Made by a program: the position numbers and the translations under genes. From Piromyces finnis (Eukaryota > Neocallimastigomycota > Neocallimastigomycetes > Neocallimastigales > Neocallimastigaceae), in NCBI GenBank assembly GCA_002104945.1, contig MCFH01000011.1, positions 815,501 to 879,500 of the forward strand: a DNA stretch of 64,000 bases, given 5' to 3'. The stretch's first letter is position 1, and each line of letters opens with the position of its first letter. Below the pieces are notes generated by a model that saw only the letters and a list, made by a program, of their open reading frames with translations, was not told where the DNA came from and ran no database searches. This document shows, piece by piece, positions 48,929 to 61,027 of this stretch.

Positions 48929-50072
48929 TCATGATGTTATTTGAATTTGAGCTTGATGCTCTTGATGCTCTTGATGCTCTTGATTTTCTTGATTTTCTCG
49001 ATTCTTTCGTGCTTCTCTTTCACGTTGTTTTAATATTTTCTTATTTTCCTTAAAAGTGAAATAATCTTCTTCTTTATACTCATCTTTTTTTTTTTTTTTA
49101 GATATATGAATATACAAATTATATAAATTAGGATATAAACATCGAAAACTAATACAATTTACATATATTAATTTTATACATTTAAATTTTTCTATTTTTA
49201 CCTGGAATTTTAATGTTTAAAATTTTCTTACATTCATGATTTCTAATTTTAAGAAGTTTTAATAAATATAACATTGTATAATAGGCATCATTTCCTTTTT
49301 TTTTTTTTAAAAAAAAAAATAATAAAAATAACAATTAAATTATTAAAGAATATATATTAAAAATAGAAAATTAAACGAAAAATAGAATAGAAATGACTCT
49401 ACAAAAAATATTATATAAAAGTGAAATAATAAAAAATTTGTATTTACCTGCATTATGTAAATGACGATAAGATATATCCAATTTCTTTAAACCTTTTTCC
49501 AAACCTATTGGTTGTTCAAGGTATCTTCCAGTATATATATCCAAAGTATCAATAATACCAAAGTGTTTTGAAGAATTTTTCAAAACATTTTTTTCATTAA
49601 ATTTTGTAAATTTAGCACCAAATTTTGATAAATGACGAATATCATTATTAATTCCTTGACCAACAATATAATTAACTCTTTGTAAATCTCGGTTTAATTC
49701 TTTGACAATAGCAGTCAAACTTTGTGTATCCGAATGACCAAAATCAAAATTTTCTTTATTATCATCTACAAATTTCCCATTACGAAGATTTAAATTTCGT
49801 TTGACAATTCCATGTTTTGTTTTGACAATGGTGCCATTTCTTTTAAAAATAACCCAACCAATTTCAGTTATACATCTATGATTCCTTTCATAAGTTTCTG
49901 TATCTATGGAGAGATAGAGTGCATTTTTTCTGAAATCTTTGGAAATCATATCACATAATTTAATTTTATTTTGAAGTTTTACCAAGTGATAACATGTTTC
50001 TATACCGCTTTCTTTTAAAATAAATGAAGGAATGTTATCACGTAATTTTAATTCTTCATTTAATGCATCCAT
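48929..50072 (-). CDS. GFD2/YDR514C-type DEDDh exonuclease-like protein
   Basis: Three exons (50072-49448, 49294-49202, 49083-48929) give 290 residues. The ribonuclease-H-like fold shows all DEDDh positions: SIDTETYERN (Asp, Glu), GQGINNDIRHL (Asp) and, across the first intron, HLHNAGNDAYYTML (His, Asp). CITEIGWVIF and LRNGKFVDDNKENFDFG are typical of the fungal GFD2/YDR514C group; GFD2 is linked to mRNA export in yeast. A complete catalytic set suggests real 3'-5' nuclease activity. Exon 3 is charged, with a short tandem repeat (QEH units) before the end AQIQITS. Start is the only in-frame ATG before the conserved N-terminal part. It lies between the two CotH paralogues and has no evident link to them. 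Confidence 0.8.
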
Positions 50073-52151
50073 TTTTTTTTTTTTTTTTTTTTTTTTTGAA
50101 AAAAAAAAAAAAATGAAAATGAAAATATTGAAAAATATACTATCGTTGAGTTGTTGTTGTTGTTGTTGTTGCTTTAATTTAATATTGAATTTTATTATCT
50201 TTTTTTATTTTATATCAAAGTTTTTATTAGTTTTGCTTATTTGTTTGCTTTAATTATCTTTAAATTTATATATATGTGTATTGGTTTTTGTTTTAAAATA
50301 ATTAAAGAAAAAATAATAAAATTAAAATAAAATAAAAAAGTAAATATAGTTTTATATTAAAAAAAATTTTTTTTTTTAAATAGTATTTTAAAATATATTT
50401 TTTTTTTATTTTATTATTAAGTGTCCTTTTTTTTAAAAAAAAAAAAATAAAGGTTTTTAAATGTTTTATAATGAATACTCTAAAAAAAAGAATGACATCT
50501 TTTTATACATTTTGGATTTAAATAGAAAAGTAATAAACTTTTTTTTTCTTTATTTATTTATTTCAATACTCTTTCAAAAAAAAAAAAAAAAAAATATTTA
50601 AATGAAATAAAAATAGAAAGTAAATTATAAACTTTTAAAAACCAATTAAACAAATATTAAAATTGTTTATTTATTTATATATCCTTTGTCCACTTTTTAT
50701 TTTTTTTAATTATTAATTTTTTAAAGAAAAAAAAAAGTTTACTTTTTATTTTATTTAATTACTTTATTTTGGAATAAGAAAAAAAATAACTATTTTATTC
50801 TTGGAATCATCTTTTATTAATCCCAATTTTGATATGGTGATAATTATCTTTTATTTTGTTATCAAAAAAAAAAAAAAAAAAAAAAAGAAGGAATCCAGGA
50901 ATATTAATGCAACTAGTAACAATGAATTAAAGTATTTAAATCTAATTATTTAAAAATATGTGATAAATAATAATTTATTTCATAGAATACTTTAATATAA
51001 GCATAGCTTGTTTATTTTATGTTTTAGTTATTATTACAAACATCATCATTTATTTTTATTTAAAAAAAAAAAAAAAACTTTAAAAGCATTTGATGTATAA
51101 TCCCCAGAATGAATGAATTAAATTGATTTAAATTGAATTAATAAAATTAACTTATTTTAATATATAATACAATATATTAAAATAAACTAATAATTTTTAA
51201 TAAATAAATTATTTTAATTTGTATTACTAGAATATAAAAAAAAAAAAAAAGAATATACAAGGTCAATTATTTTGACATTTTTGACATTATACTTTTAAAC
51301 ATTTCTAGCCATATTAATAGCATTAATTGTAGTATTCATGTTTTTATTTCATAGTAATATTTTAAAAATTAAAAAAAAAATATTATTAATATTAATACTT
51401 ATAATTATGTTAATTTACTAAAAGTTTTTATTTGATATCTAAATATATAGAAGAAAAAAAAGGAATTTATTTTTTTATATTATTGATTTTATTTATATAA
51501 AAAGGTTGGCATACTACTATATATTTATGAAATTGTAGGTCAGAAATAAATTTACTTTACACTTTTAATTATTTGGGTTTTATCATCTTTTATTTATCTT
51601 TATTTTTTTTATAATATAAATATTGTAAATCACTTAATAGAAATAACCAAAGAATAAAAAAATGTAATATGATATTAATTTAATAAAATCCAAATACATA
51701 AAAAATACATAAATATTATTTTGGAATGTACTTTATTTTTACCTAGTATCTTTTTATTCCTTTGTATTTTATTATGATTTAAAGGTATAATTAAATAGAA
51801 TAGAAATATTTAAATTCAACTTTTTTTTTTTTTAATAAATTAAGTCAATGGAGTCGTCAATATTTTTTTTGACAAAAAATAGAATGTATTTTCTGTTTTT
51901 ATTTAGTTTTTTTTTTTTAATAAAAAAAAAGTGTTATGTTAATAATTATTACGATAATGTATTAATAGATTAAAATATAGTTAATGATATATATACCATA
52001 ACATTCTTTTTTTTTTTATTGTTATTCTAATCCTTTTTTTTATAATAACATACTCTATTAATATATAAAAAATTTAAATTAAAATGATAAAAAATTATAA
52101 TAATTAAAGTTTAATATCTATATTTAATGCAACGTTTATTCATTACTATTC

Positions 52152-52222
52152 ATTACATTTAATTATTTATTTATAGTTCATTATATAAAATACATATACA
52201 ATTTACATAATAAGCCATAATA
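52152..52222. repeat. direct repeat, copy 1 (possible LTR remnant)
   Basis: ATTACATTTAATTA, then an ACATATACA string and GCCATAATA, occur here and at 52723-52793 in the same order. The two copies bracket the gag-like fragment. Confidence 0.4.
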
Positions 52223-52357
52223 CTAAATATATATTTGGTATCTCTTATTTTGTTATGAGTATTCTTTTCTTTAATTGTTCTTTTTTTTTTTTAATAAGTT
52301 GATTTATACTTTCTATTAGTTTATATATTCTATATGAAGTAGATCTTACTAACCCTA

Positions 52358-52620
52358 CTATTCATAATAAGCTTCCTGGCTCTTATATCTTTTTTCTTTT
52401 ACCATGTCTTTTGTTACACCTTTTTCGTAGTAGTAATCTAGAGTGTCAAATACTTTTATAAGATCCATTGTATCAATATTGCAGAAAATTTCTATACTTT
52501 TTCTTTCTATATAAAAGAATCCAAATCCTCTCTACATAATAGGAAGTATAATTCTCGTTTCCATATATGAAAATTAGATCTATCAAATAAATCCATTGTT
52601 CTTTCATTATAAAAATTCAT
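52358..52620 (-). pseudogene. decayed Ty1/copia-type gag fragment
   Basis: From 52620 the minus strand reads MNFYNERTMDLFDRSNFH followed by IWKRELYFLLCREDLDSFI, then TAG and KEKV. The FD-x-SNFHIWKRE and LLCREDL pattern is the hallmark of copia-type Gag N-termini. A second frame from 52468 reads MDLIKVFDTLDYYYEKGVTK and continues to a stop at 52358, out of phase with the first. Stops and a frameshift show it is dead. No protease or reverse transcriptase was seen nearby. Confidence 0.55.
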
Positions 52621-52722
52621 TCTACCTTTTTTTTAGTATAATTTTAAACTATTCAAAATTTCCATAATTACACGTAGATCTGTTTATATTAATGATGAGA
52701 GAAAAGCATGTTAATATTAATT

Positions 52723-52793
52723 AATTACATTTAATTAGTTATCAATAATTAAGTACATATACATGTACATTCTATATAATGCGCCATAATATA
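52723..52793. repeat. direct repeat, copy 2 (possible LTR remnant)
   Basis: Matches copy 1 at 52152-52222 with scattered changes. It lies about 100 bases beyond the start of the gag-like fragment. Confidence 0.4.
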
Positions 52794-53193
52794 TTAACTA
52801 CTGGGTTTATTATCTAATAAATATTATCGTCCAAAAAGATAAGAAAAAATTACCAAAAAGATTTACGATAAAGGTAGTTTTAATACTTTATTTATAGATG
52901 AATAGTATTATAACTTTTTTTTTTATTTTAACAATTAGTTTTATATAGTTTCAATCCCTTTAGTTTTTTCTAATAACCTATTTTAGGTATCAATTACCAT
53001 TGATATCTCTAATTTTAATATCATTATCAATTCCTTTTTCTTTTTTTTTTATTATTATAAAGTAAATTATTATTACTATTAATTACTAATATTATTATAC
53101 TTAATAAGAATTAAAATATATTCTGGTTTACTTTTATTTTTAAAATATTATAATTAATTATTATAGGTTATAATTTTTGATTTATTATTACTC

Positions 53194-53230
53194 TAATTAT
53201 TATTATTATTATTATTATTATTAATATAAA

Positions 53231-53273
<43 letters not shown>

Positions 53274-53297
53274 GATTATTATTATTATTAATATAAA

Positions 53298-53333
<36 letters not shown>

Positions 53334-53370
53334 CATCATCATCATTATTATTATTATTATTATTATTCTA

Positions 53371-53436
<66 letters not shown>

Positions 53437-53471
53437 CTAATTCTTATTATTATTATTATTATTATTATTAA

Positions 53472-53554
<83 letters not shown>

Positions 53555-53584
53555 TAATTCTTATTATTATTATTATTATTATTA
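53194..53584. repeat. ATT microsatellite block
   Basis: About 390 bases of ATT triplets with occasional ATAAAT, CATCAT, CTAATT and AGT interruptions. Confidence 0.95.
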
Positions 53585-55452
53585 ATCCAACGGCTTTTTT
53601 ATTTATTTAAAATCGCATAAAATTAATTTTTTTTTTAAATTAAAAAATTCCAAAGGCACAATACTAAAAAACTACTTTTTATCTTTTCTTCCCATAATTT
53701 TGGAAAAAAAAAATAAAAAAGATTAAATTCTCCATTTTTTTAATTATTTATTAATTAAATATTTATTGATAATTTTATATTAAAATAATAATCCTTTTCC
53801 TTTTCCTTTTTTTTTTTTAAAAAAAAAAGGAGAAAGATTAGAATGAGGTAGGTAGAAGAAAATGAAGAAATGAGATTATGGAAGGTATGGGTCAATTGGA
53901 TTATCAACAACAACAACAACAACAAAAAGATACTTAAAATATTTAGATTCCAAAAACTTTAATTTTTTATTATATAAAAACCATTCCACACAATACAATT
54001 TTTTTTTTTTTTTTGAAAAAAATCATAGTCAAATCATATGGATTGATGTGAAACTTTTTCTACTTTCTTTTCTTTAGTAAAAATATACATTCATTCCCTA
54101 ACAATATTATATTTTGTACTATACGATGAGGTTGTGAATGATTTTTAATTCATCCTTTTTTGAATTCACCATTAAAAAATTAAAATTCTCCGTGTCACGT
54201 TTTATTTTTTTCTTTTTTTTCTTTACCCCTTCGTTATTTAAATAGAAAAAAGTATGACTTTTTTTTTTTTGTTTAGCAAACTTTTTTTATGATTTATTAT
54301 TTATTTAGATTAGGGGATGCTAGCTTTTTTTCCTTTAGTATACAAATAAATAGTGTCATGATCATATTATCATATTATCATAAAACCAAAAAAGTATTAC
54401 ACATTATTACAACTATTACAACACAATAATAAAATCATAAATCATATTTTTCTCTAACCGGTAAAAATACTTTTTTTTTTTTTTTATAAAATTTAAAAGG
54501 TATTCAAAAGAAATCCAAAATATAAAAAAAAGAAATATGGAATTAAATACTAATACTAAAAAATACTATTCATCTTCATCTTCATCTACACCCACCACAC
54601 TACACTACACCATTTAATATTTTTTTATCTAAAAAGAAGCGCCATTTTTTTAATATATAATAAATTAAATATAATATTTATATATTATATACAAAATTAC
54701 TATGCTAACTTTATTACTATTATTATAAATTAAAAATCTAAAAGTTAAATAGTATTATCTTTTATTATAATATAAATTAAAGTTTTATTTCAATTTTAAT
54801 ATTAAATAAACTTTGTATTATCTCCATTTAATATTTTTAATATTATTAATATTATTCAATTTAAACAAATATAGAAAGTGTCCAGGAAATAAAAATATTA
54901 TTCAAACTGTATTAATTATTATATGTCATTTTGTCATACTTAAAAAGTAATGGGATAGGTTAAACTAAAAAAAATGATTGTACAATATAAATTAAAATTT
55001 AATTTTTATAATAAATAAAGTTTTGAATCCTTTATCTAAAGTTAAATTAATTATAATATTAATTTTTATTTTTAAGAAATTAATTTAAAAAAAAAATGAC
55101 AAAAGTCATTAATGCAAAACATAAATTAAAACTTTAAAATGAAAAAGATATAAAAAATCCATATTTTCTTTTTTTTTTTATTTTTTTTTTTTATATTTAA
55201 AAACTATTATAAAATAATTATAAATATATTTTGAAAATATATTTAAAAGTTTTTTTTTTTTATTGTAAATACATATTCAATATTCAATACAAAAAAAAGA
55301 AAGTTGTTTATTAAATTTGATATTTAATTAAACACTACAAAAGTATAAAGAGGAAAAAGAGGAAAAAAAAAAAAAAAAAAAGCAATTAAAATAATAATAA
55401 AATCTCATAAAATAATAAATATTAAAAATAATTAATATACATAATACACATA

Positions 55453-55575
55453 ATGAAAAAGTTTACTATTTTATCAGTAGTTTTAGCTGTTACTGGTAAA
55501 TCTATGGCAGATTGCTGGTCTTCTACTATGGGATACCAATGTTGTAAAAGTTGTTCAGTCATTGCTGAAGATAGT

Positions 55576-55665
<90 letters not shown>

Positions 55666-57928
55666 CAATTAAATAATAATAATAATAATAATAATAATAA
55701 TCAATTAAATAATAATTAATATTGAATAACTTTTTTTAAAAAATAATAAATATTATAAAGGTAAATGGGGTTTTGAAGACAAACACTGGTGTGGTATTGT
55801 CGATGAAGTTTGTAACCAAATCAAGGAATCATGTTGGTCACTTCCAGGTAGGTTTCAATGCAATAATGAGTAGATATAATGAAAAAGGGAAAAAATTAGA
55901 AAAGAAAAAAATATATAATATTAATAAATTATTTTTTTTTTATAAATACTAAAAGATTACCCATGTTGTAAAAATACTAGTCTTGTTGTTGCTTCTGATG
56001 CACAAGGTGACTGGGGTTATGAAGATAATCAATGGTGTGGTATTGTAAAGGATGCTGTTAAAAATGACTGTTGGTCTCTTCCACATTACCAATGTTGTAA
56101 GGGTAATGAAGTTGTTTTCACTGATCATAACGGTGACTGGGGTTTCGAAAATAACCAATGGTGTGGTATTGTTAAAAAAGCTGATGATGATACCAACAAA
56201 AATGAAGATAATGATGTTGAAATACCAGTTAATGTTGATGCTGTTCCACAATTCTCTATGGAATCTGGTTACTATGAAAATGTTGATGGTTTAAGTTTAA
56301 CCTTAAATACTGAAGAAGGTACTGTCTTATATACTCTTGATGGTACTGATCCAACAACTTCATCCACTGCTAAGGTCTTTGGAGATCCAATAAAAATGTA
56401 CGATAGAACTATTGATGAAAATGTTTTAAGTAAATATCAACATGAAGATAAGAGTCCATACACCATTCAATTAAAGAACCAATATAAGGCTAATAAATTA
56501 AACAACGATAAAGCTACTATTGTTCGTGCTGTTACAAAGTTAGCTGATGGTTCTTTCAGTCCAGTTGTTTCTAAAACATACATTGTCATGAACAAGGATA
56601 ACCTTAAATTCTACTCTGATATTCCAGTTGTTTCTATAGTAACTGATCCAAGTAACCTCTTTGACAAGGACAAGGGTATTTATATTGCTGGTCAACAATA
56701 CATTGATTGGATGAACGGTCCAGATTACGATCCATACAAGAGTGAATGGGATGACAATAACATTGCTAACTTCTTCTCCAAGGGTAAGGAATGGGAACGT
56801 GATGCTTCTATCACTCTTTTCGTTGATGGTAAGGAAGTTAAATCACAAGATGTTGGTATTCGTATTAAGGGTGCTTCCACCAGAAATTCTCATATTAAGA
56901 GTTTCAACGTTTTTGCTCGTAAGAAGTATGGTGAATCCAAGTTTGAATATGAATTAATTAAGGATAATAAGAATATTGTTACCAATGAAACTATTTCAAA
57001 GTATGATTCATTCAGTCTTCGTCATACCAATTGGTTTGATAGAATGAGAGAATCTGTCGTTCAACACGGTCTTAAGGATTATCCAGTTGTTGCTACTTAC
57101 GATAACAACAAGACTTTAGTTTTCATTGATGGTGAATTCTGGGGTTTATATGAAATTATGGAAAAATCCTCAGCTTACTACATTAAAACAAACTACGATA
57201 TCCCAACTGATAATGTTGCTTTAATTAAAAATACTGTTTTAGAAGAAGGTACTGATGAAGATTTTAAGGACTTTAAGGATCTTGTTAATTTCTGTAAAAG
57301 TAATGATCTTACTAAGGAACAAAACTACAACTACGTTGCTCAAAAGATGGATCTTGAAAGTTTAATTTTCAACTATGCTACCGGTTTATACCTTGGTATT
57401 TGGGATTGGCCAAACAGAAACTACCTTGTTTACAGAAACAATGGTGAACCAATTGAAGGTAATCCATACGCTGATGGTAAATGGAGATGGGGTTCTTTCG
57501 ATTTCGATTATTCTATTGGTCTTACTTATGACTCTTTCGGTGGAGTTAAGGGTTACGCTCACGATTCCTTCAGAAAGTTCCAAAGTAAGAAGAACGAATT
57601 CCCAACTCCAATCTTTAGTGGATTAATGAAGAACAAGAAATTCTACAAGAGATTTGCTGAAGTTATGCAACTTATGAGTGAAGAAGTTTTCAACCCAGAA
57701 AAGATGAAGAAGATTATTGAAGAACAAAAGGAAAACTTCTTAAAGTACATTATTAAGACTGACTGGAGATGGTACAATGGTACTCCAACTATGGATTATG
57801 AAACCTTTGTTTCTATGCAAACCAAATACTATGGTGGTGGTTATGATGAAATGACTGAATTCTTTGAAAACCGTCCAAAGTATGCCTACAAATTTATGGA
57901 AAGTACCTATGGAAAAGTTGAAGAGTAA
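55453..57928 (+). CDS. secreted CotH-domain protein with three N-terminal dockerins (paralogue B)
   Basis: Exons 55453-55579, 55761-55847 and 55956-57928 give 728 residues. Exon 1 (127 nt) and exon 2 (87 nt) have exactly the same lengths and phases as in paralogue A, so the genes share one structure. Signal peptide ILSVVLAVTGKSMA, three dockerins (CWSSTMGYQCC, CWSLPDYPCC and CWSLPHYQCC, each with a D-G/D-x-GW/WGF-E-D and WCGI block), a TVLYTLDGTDPTTSS module and the CotH domain (GIRIKGASTR, FDRMRESVV, FIDGEFWGLYEI, FDFDYSIG) appear in the same order. Intron 1 carries an AAT expansion. If intron 1 were retained, translation would continue into poly-Asn and stop, giving a one-half-dockerin protein. 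The C-terminus differs from A after KTDWRW. Function as in A: a cellulosome-attached CotH protein of unknown substrate. Confidence 0.93.
55581..55716 (+). repeat. AAT expansion in CotH-B intron 1
   Basis: AAT triplets with two CAATTAAAT interruptions begin directly after the donor GTAAT. The equivalent intron in paralogue A has none. Confidence 0.9.
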
Positions 57929-58369
57929 TTTTAATTTTTCAAAATGAATAAAAAAAAAAAAAATTTAAATTATTAAAAAGTAAAAAAAAAAAAAAAAAAA
58001 TACCATTAGTTAATAAGTGAAAATATAAAATATACAAAATTTAATTTGTAAAATAGAAGAGTAAAGCAAGCAAATAAATAAAAATAAAAATAAAAAAAAA
58101 TAGTAAAAATTTATTAAAAAAAAAAAAAATAATAATAATAATGGAATCTAAAAGTTTATCTTGATTCAGTGTAAATTTTAATTTTTTTTATTTGTTTTTT
58201 AATTTAAATTTATATTGTTAATAATGATAATAAATTGCTAATAAGAATGATAATCATGATGATAAAGCTTATTACAAGCATTAGAAATTGTTTATTATGT
58301 TTTTTATATAATATAAAGATAATATTATAATATATATACTTTATATAGAACTTAAAAAATTATAAGACA

Positions 58370-58452
58370 GGCCAGGAGGGCCAGCGCAACCAATGGAGAT
58401 CATAATTTTGTTCCATGACAAAATTTTGATCTTTGGCTCGGTGTCCCATTGG
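58370..58452. other. G+C-richer inverted repeat, possible structured RNA or element end
   Basis: A GGCCAGGAGGGCC string is followed by a long imperfect hairpin. The outer arms CCAATGG (58390-58396) and CCATTGG (58446-58452) pair perfectly. The inner 15-base arms at 58397-58411 and 58418-58432 pair except at one position, around a 6-base loop. A 13-base bulge (58433-58445, TTGGCTCGGTGTC) sits on the right side. It does not match any snRNA, tRNA or SRP pattern I know. Confidence 0.45.
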
Positions 58453-58830
58453 AAGTCAAATACAATTATTATACTTCAGTATGATAGTGGCTTTCTTACT
58501 TTAATTAAAATTACTAGAATACATTGTACCCAATTTTTATTCATTTGTGTTTATTTAAACATATTTTTTTTATTTTTATTTTTATTTTTAATTTTTTATT
58601 ACATGTATTATAATTTTAATTAAATTAATAATAAAGTTTAAAAATACTTGATGCCTTTAAAAAAAAAAAAAAATTTAAAATTATAATCTTTTAATGGTAT
58701 ATATTTTCAGAAATAATTTTTAATTATTTATACACATCAAAAATAAAAACTATGAAATAAATAATACAATGGAATATTATTAAAAGTATACGTTTACACC
58801 TCTTTTTTGTCATTATCTTTATTGATGTTA

Positions 58831-58870
<40 letters not shown>

Positions 58871-59934
58871 TCTTTTTATTATTAAATTCAATAATATTAA
58901 CATTTAAATTTTATTGGTCAAAAATTTATATTTAACCAATAATATAAAATGGATTAATTTATATAAATTTCAAAAAAAAAATGGTTAAGTCATTTCCTAA
59001 TATGGAAATAAAAATAGGAATAATTTTTTTTTTAAAAGAGTAAAATGACATTTTAAAAGGATTGTTAATGTAAGAAGTATCTTTTTGATAGCAAGTTAAA
59101 TACAAGAATACATTATCTTTTTTTATAATTATGCTATTTATTTTATTATAATAATAATAATAATGTAAATTATTCTATGTAATTAATCATTCATTAGACA
59201 ATCTTTAAAAAAAAAAAGAGAATAATTATAAAAAAAAAGTAGTAACATAAAAAGGTATTTTTTATAACTTTATACATGTTTTTTTTTTTTTTTACTTTAT
59301 AATTTGATAAATTTAATAGTTAAAAATTTATTATATATACATATATTTTGTAATAAAAGTATTCAAAAATAAAAGAAAAAATAGAATATAAAAGTGTATA
59401 TTTCATTAAATTATTATTCTATATTTTATTACATTACTAATAGATAAAACCATTATGTGTTTTTCAAAAAAAAAAAAACTGAGAAATTAATAATAGTAAA
59501 AGTAGTAATAATAATAATAATAATAATAAATGATCTTTGTTTTTTTATATCATATTAAAATCTATATATTGAAAGAACATTAAAAAACTATTTTATATTT
59601 AATAATTAAGATGACCTTTTTTTTTTTTAAAAAAAAAAAAAAATTATTTTAAAATTCACATATAATTATTTTATTTAAATATTTTAAATATTCAATAAAA
59701 AAAAAAGATATAAAGGTAAAATTATAATTTAAAACTGATATATATACAAATGTAGTATTATAGGAGAGTGTGTATTGATTGATAATATTATATAGCTATA
59801 TAGTAGTAAAGGTGGTGTAAAACTATATTGAATAATTATTACATCAATAATGATATAAAGAGATTTAAAAATTTTTTTTGATAATTATTATTTTCTATGA
59901 TAACTACTTTTTTATACGATATTTTTAAATGTAG

Positions 59935-60147
59935 TCTAAGAAAAATAAAAATGTTTATGTTATTGTGTTAAAACGTTTGTCTGTAAGGGAATATATAGAA
60001 TATATAAATGCATCTCAGGATAATGTAATTGTTTAAAATATTATATAATTAAACATTATAATAGGTATAAATGTAACCTTGGGAAATTATACATTTTTTA
60101 ATATGGGAGCAAAGTTAGAATTAAAGTTTTTACTATATTCTCAATAG
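59935..60147 (+). pseudogene. decayed ORF with beta-helix-like text
   Basis: One frame reads SKKNKNVYVIVLKRLSVREY then IEYINASQDNVIV, stop, a short AT stretch with a second stop, then GINVTLGNYTFFNMGAKLEL and KFLLYSQ before a final TAG. The two protein-like parts stay in the same frame across the stops. A further piece upstream near 59805 (SKGGVKLY, in another frame) fits the repeat style of right-handed beta-helix proteins. This looks like a decayed fragment; the family is uncertain. Confidence 0.35.
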
Positions 60148-61027
60148 TTTTTTTCTTTTTTATTCATAATAAATAGTGAAAAAAAAAAGTCTGCTAAAAG
60201 TTAATAACATACCTACTTTTTAGGCGTTTAAAAAGTTATATGTGATAACGATGTATTTTTTTTTTTTTTTTGATTGTCCATAGTATTTTTTGAAAAGAAT
60301 TAAACGAGTCAGGCAGTCAATACTTTTTTATTTTTTTATAAATATTATTTAATTATATTTATTATTATTATTATTATTTTTTTTTTTTTATATATAAAGT
60401 CATAGTAATATTTAAATATACATTTTTTTTTTCTTCTTCTTTAAAAGTATATTAAAAACTAACTATACTATAACATAAAAAAAAAAAAAAAAAAAAAACA
60501 ATAAAAAGTAAACACTTTTATTATATAAAGAGAAAGAGGAAAAAAAAAATAAAAAATAAAATAAAAAAAAAAAAATAAATGTATAATTCAATTTGAAAGG
60601 ATTTATTTAATTATAATTATATTTTTATTATTTTATTAAAAATATAAAATTCATTCTTTAATTGTTTTCATTTACTTATTACTATTATTTTTTTATAATC
60701 AATAAAATTAAGTATTGATATTAATAATAATAAAAATAGAAAGAAATATATTAAATAGCAAGATAATAATATATTTTCTTTTCCTTTTCTTTACATTAAA
60801 TTATTAGTTTTTTTTTTTTTTTCTTTCTTTCTTTCTTTCAAATTTCATATACTCTTTTTTATTATATTGACTCATTTTAAATAATTACATTGATTAAAAC
60901 AATAATATTAATAAAAGTAAAAATAAAAATTTAATTAATTGGGATAGCAACACAATAATAACAACAATAATATAGTCACCCTCTTTTTTTTTTCTTTTTT
61001 TTTCTTTTGCGTTAATATACAATAATC

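Larger units (their letters stand above)
50073..55452. other. 5.4-kb AT-rich gap with copia-like relic and ATT satellite
   Basis: No intact gene. It holds the gag-like fragment at 52358-52620, its possible flanking repeats, and a long ATT satellite at about 53194-53584. The rest is homopolymer-rich. Confidence 0.6.
57929..61027. other. AT-rich gap with hairpin island and a decayed ORF
   Basis: Apart from the G+C-richer inverted repeat at 58370-58452 and the ORF relic at 59935-60147, only homopolymers and AT repeats are seen. The last few hundred bases hold the RTT106 promoter and leader. Confidence 0.55.

Noticed and set aside
58393-58623. 76-codon plus-strand ORF through the hairpin island
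   Set aside because: Its first third is the inverted repeat and the rest is Ile/Phe-rich AT sequence; no domain is visible.
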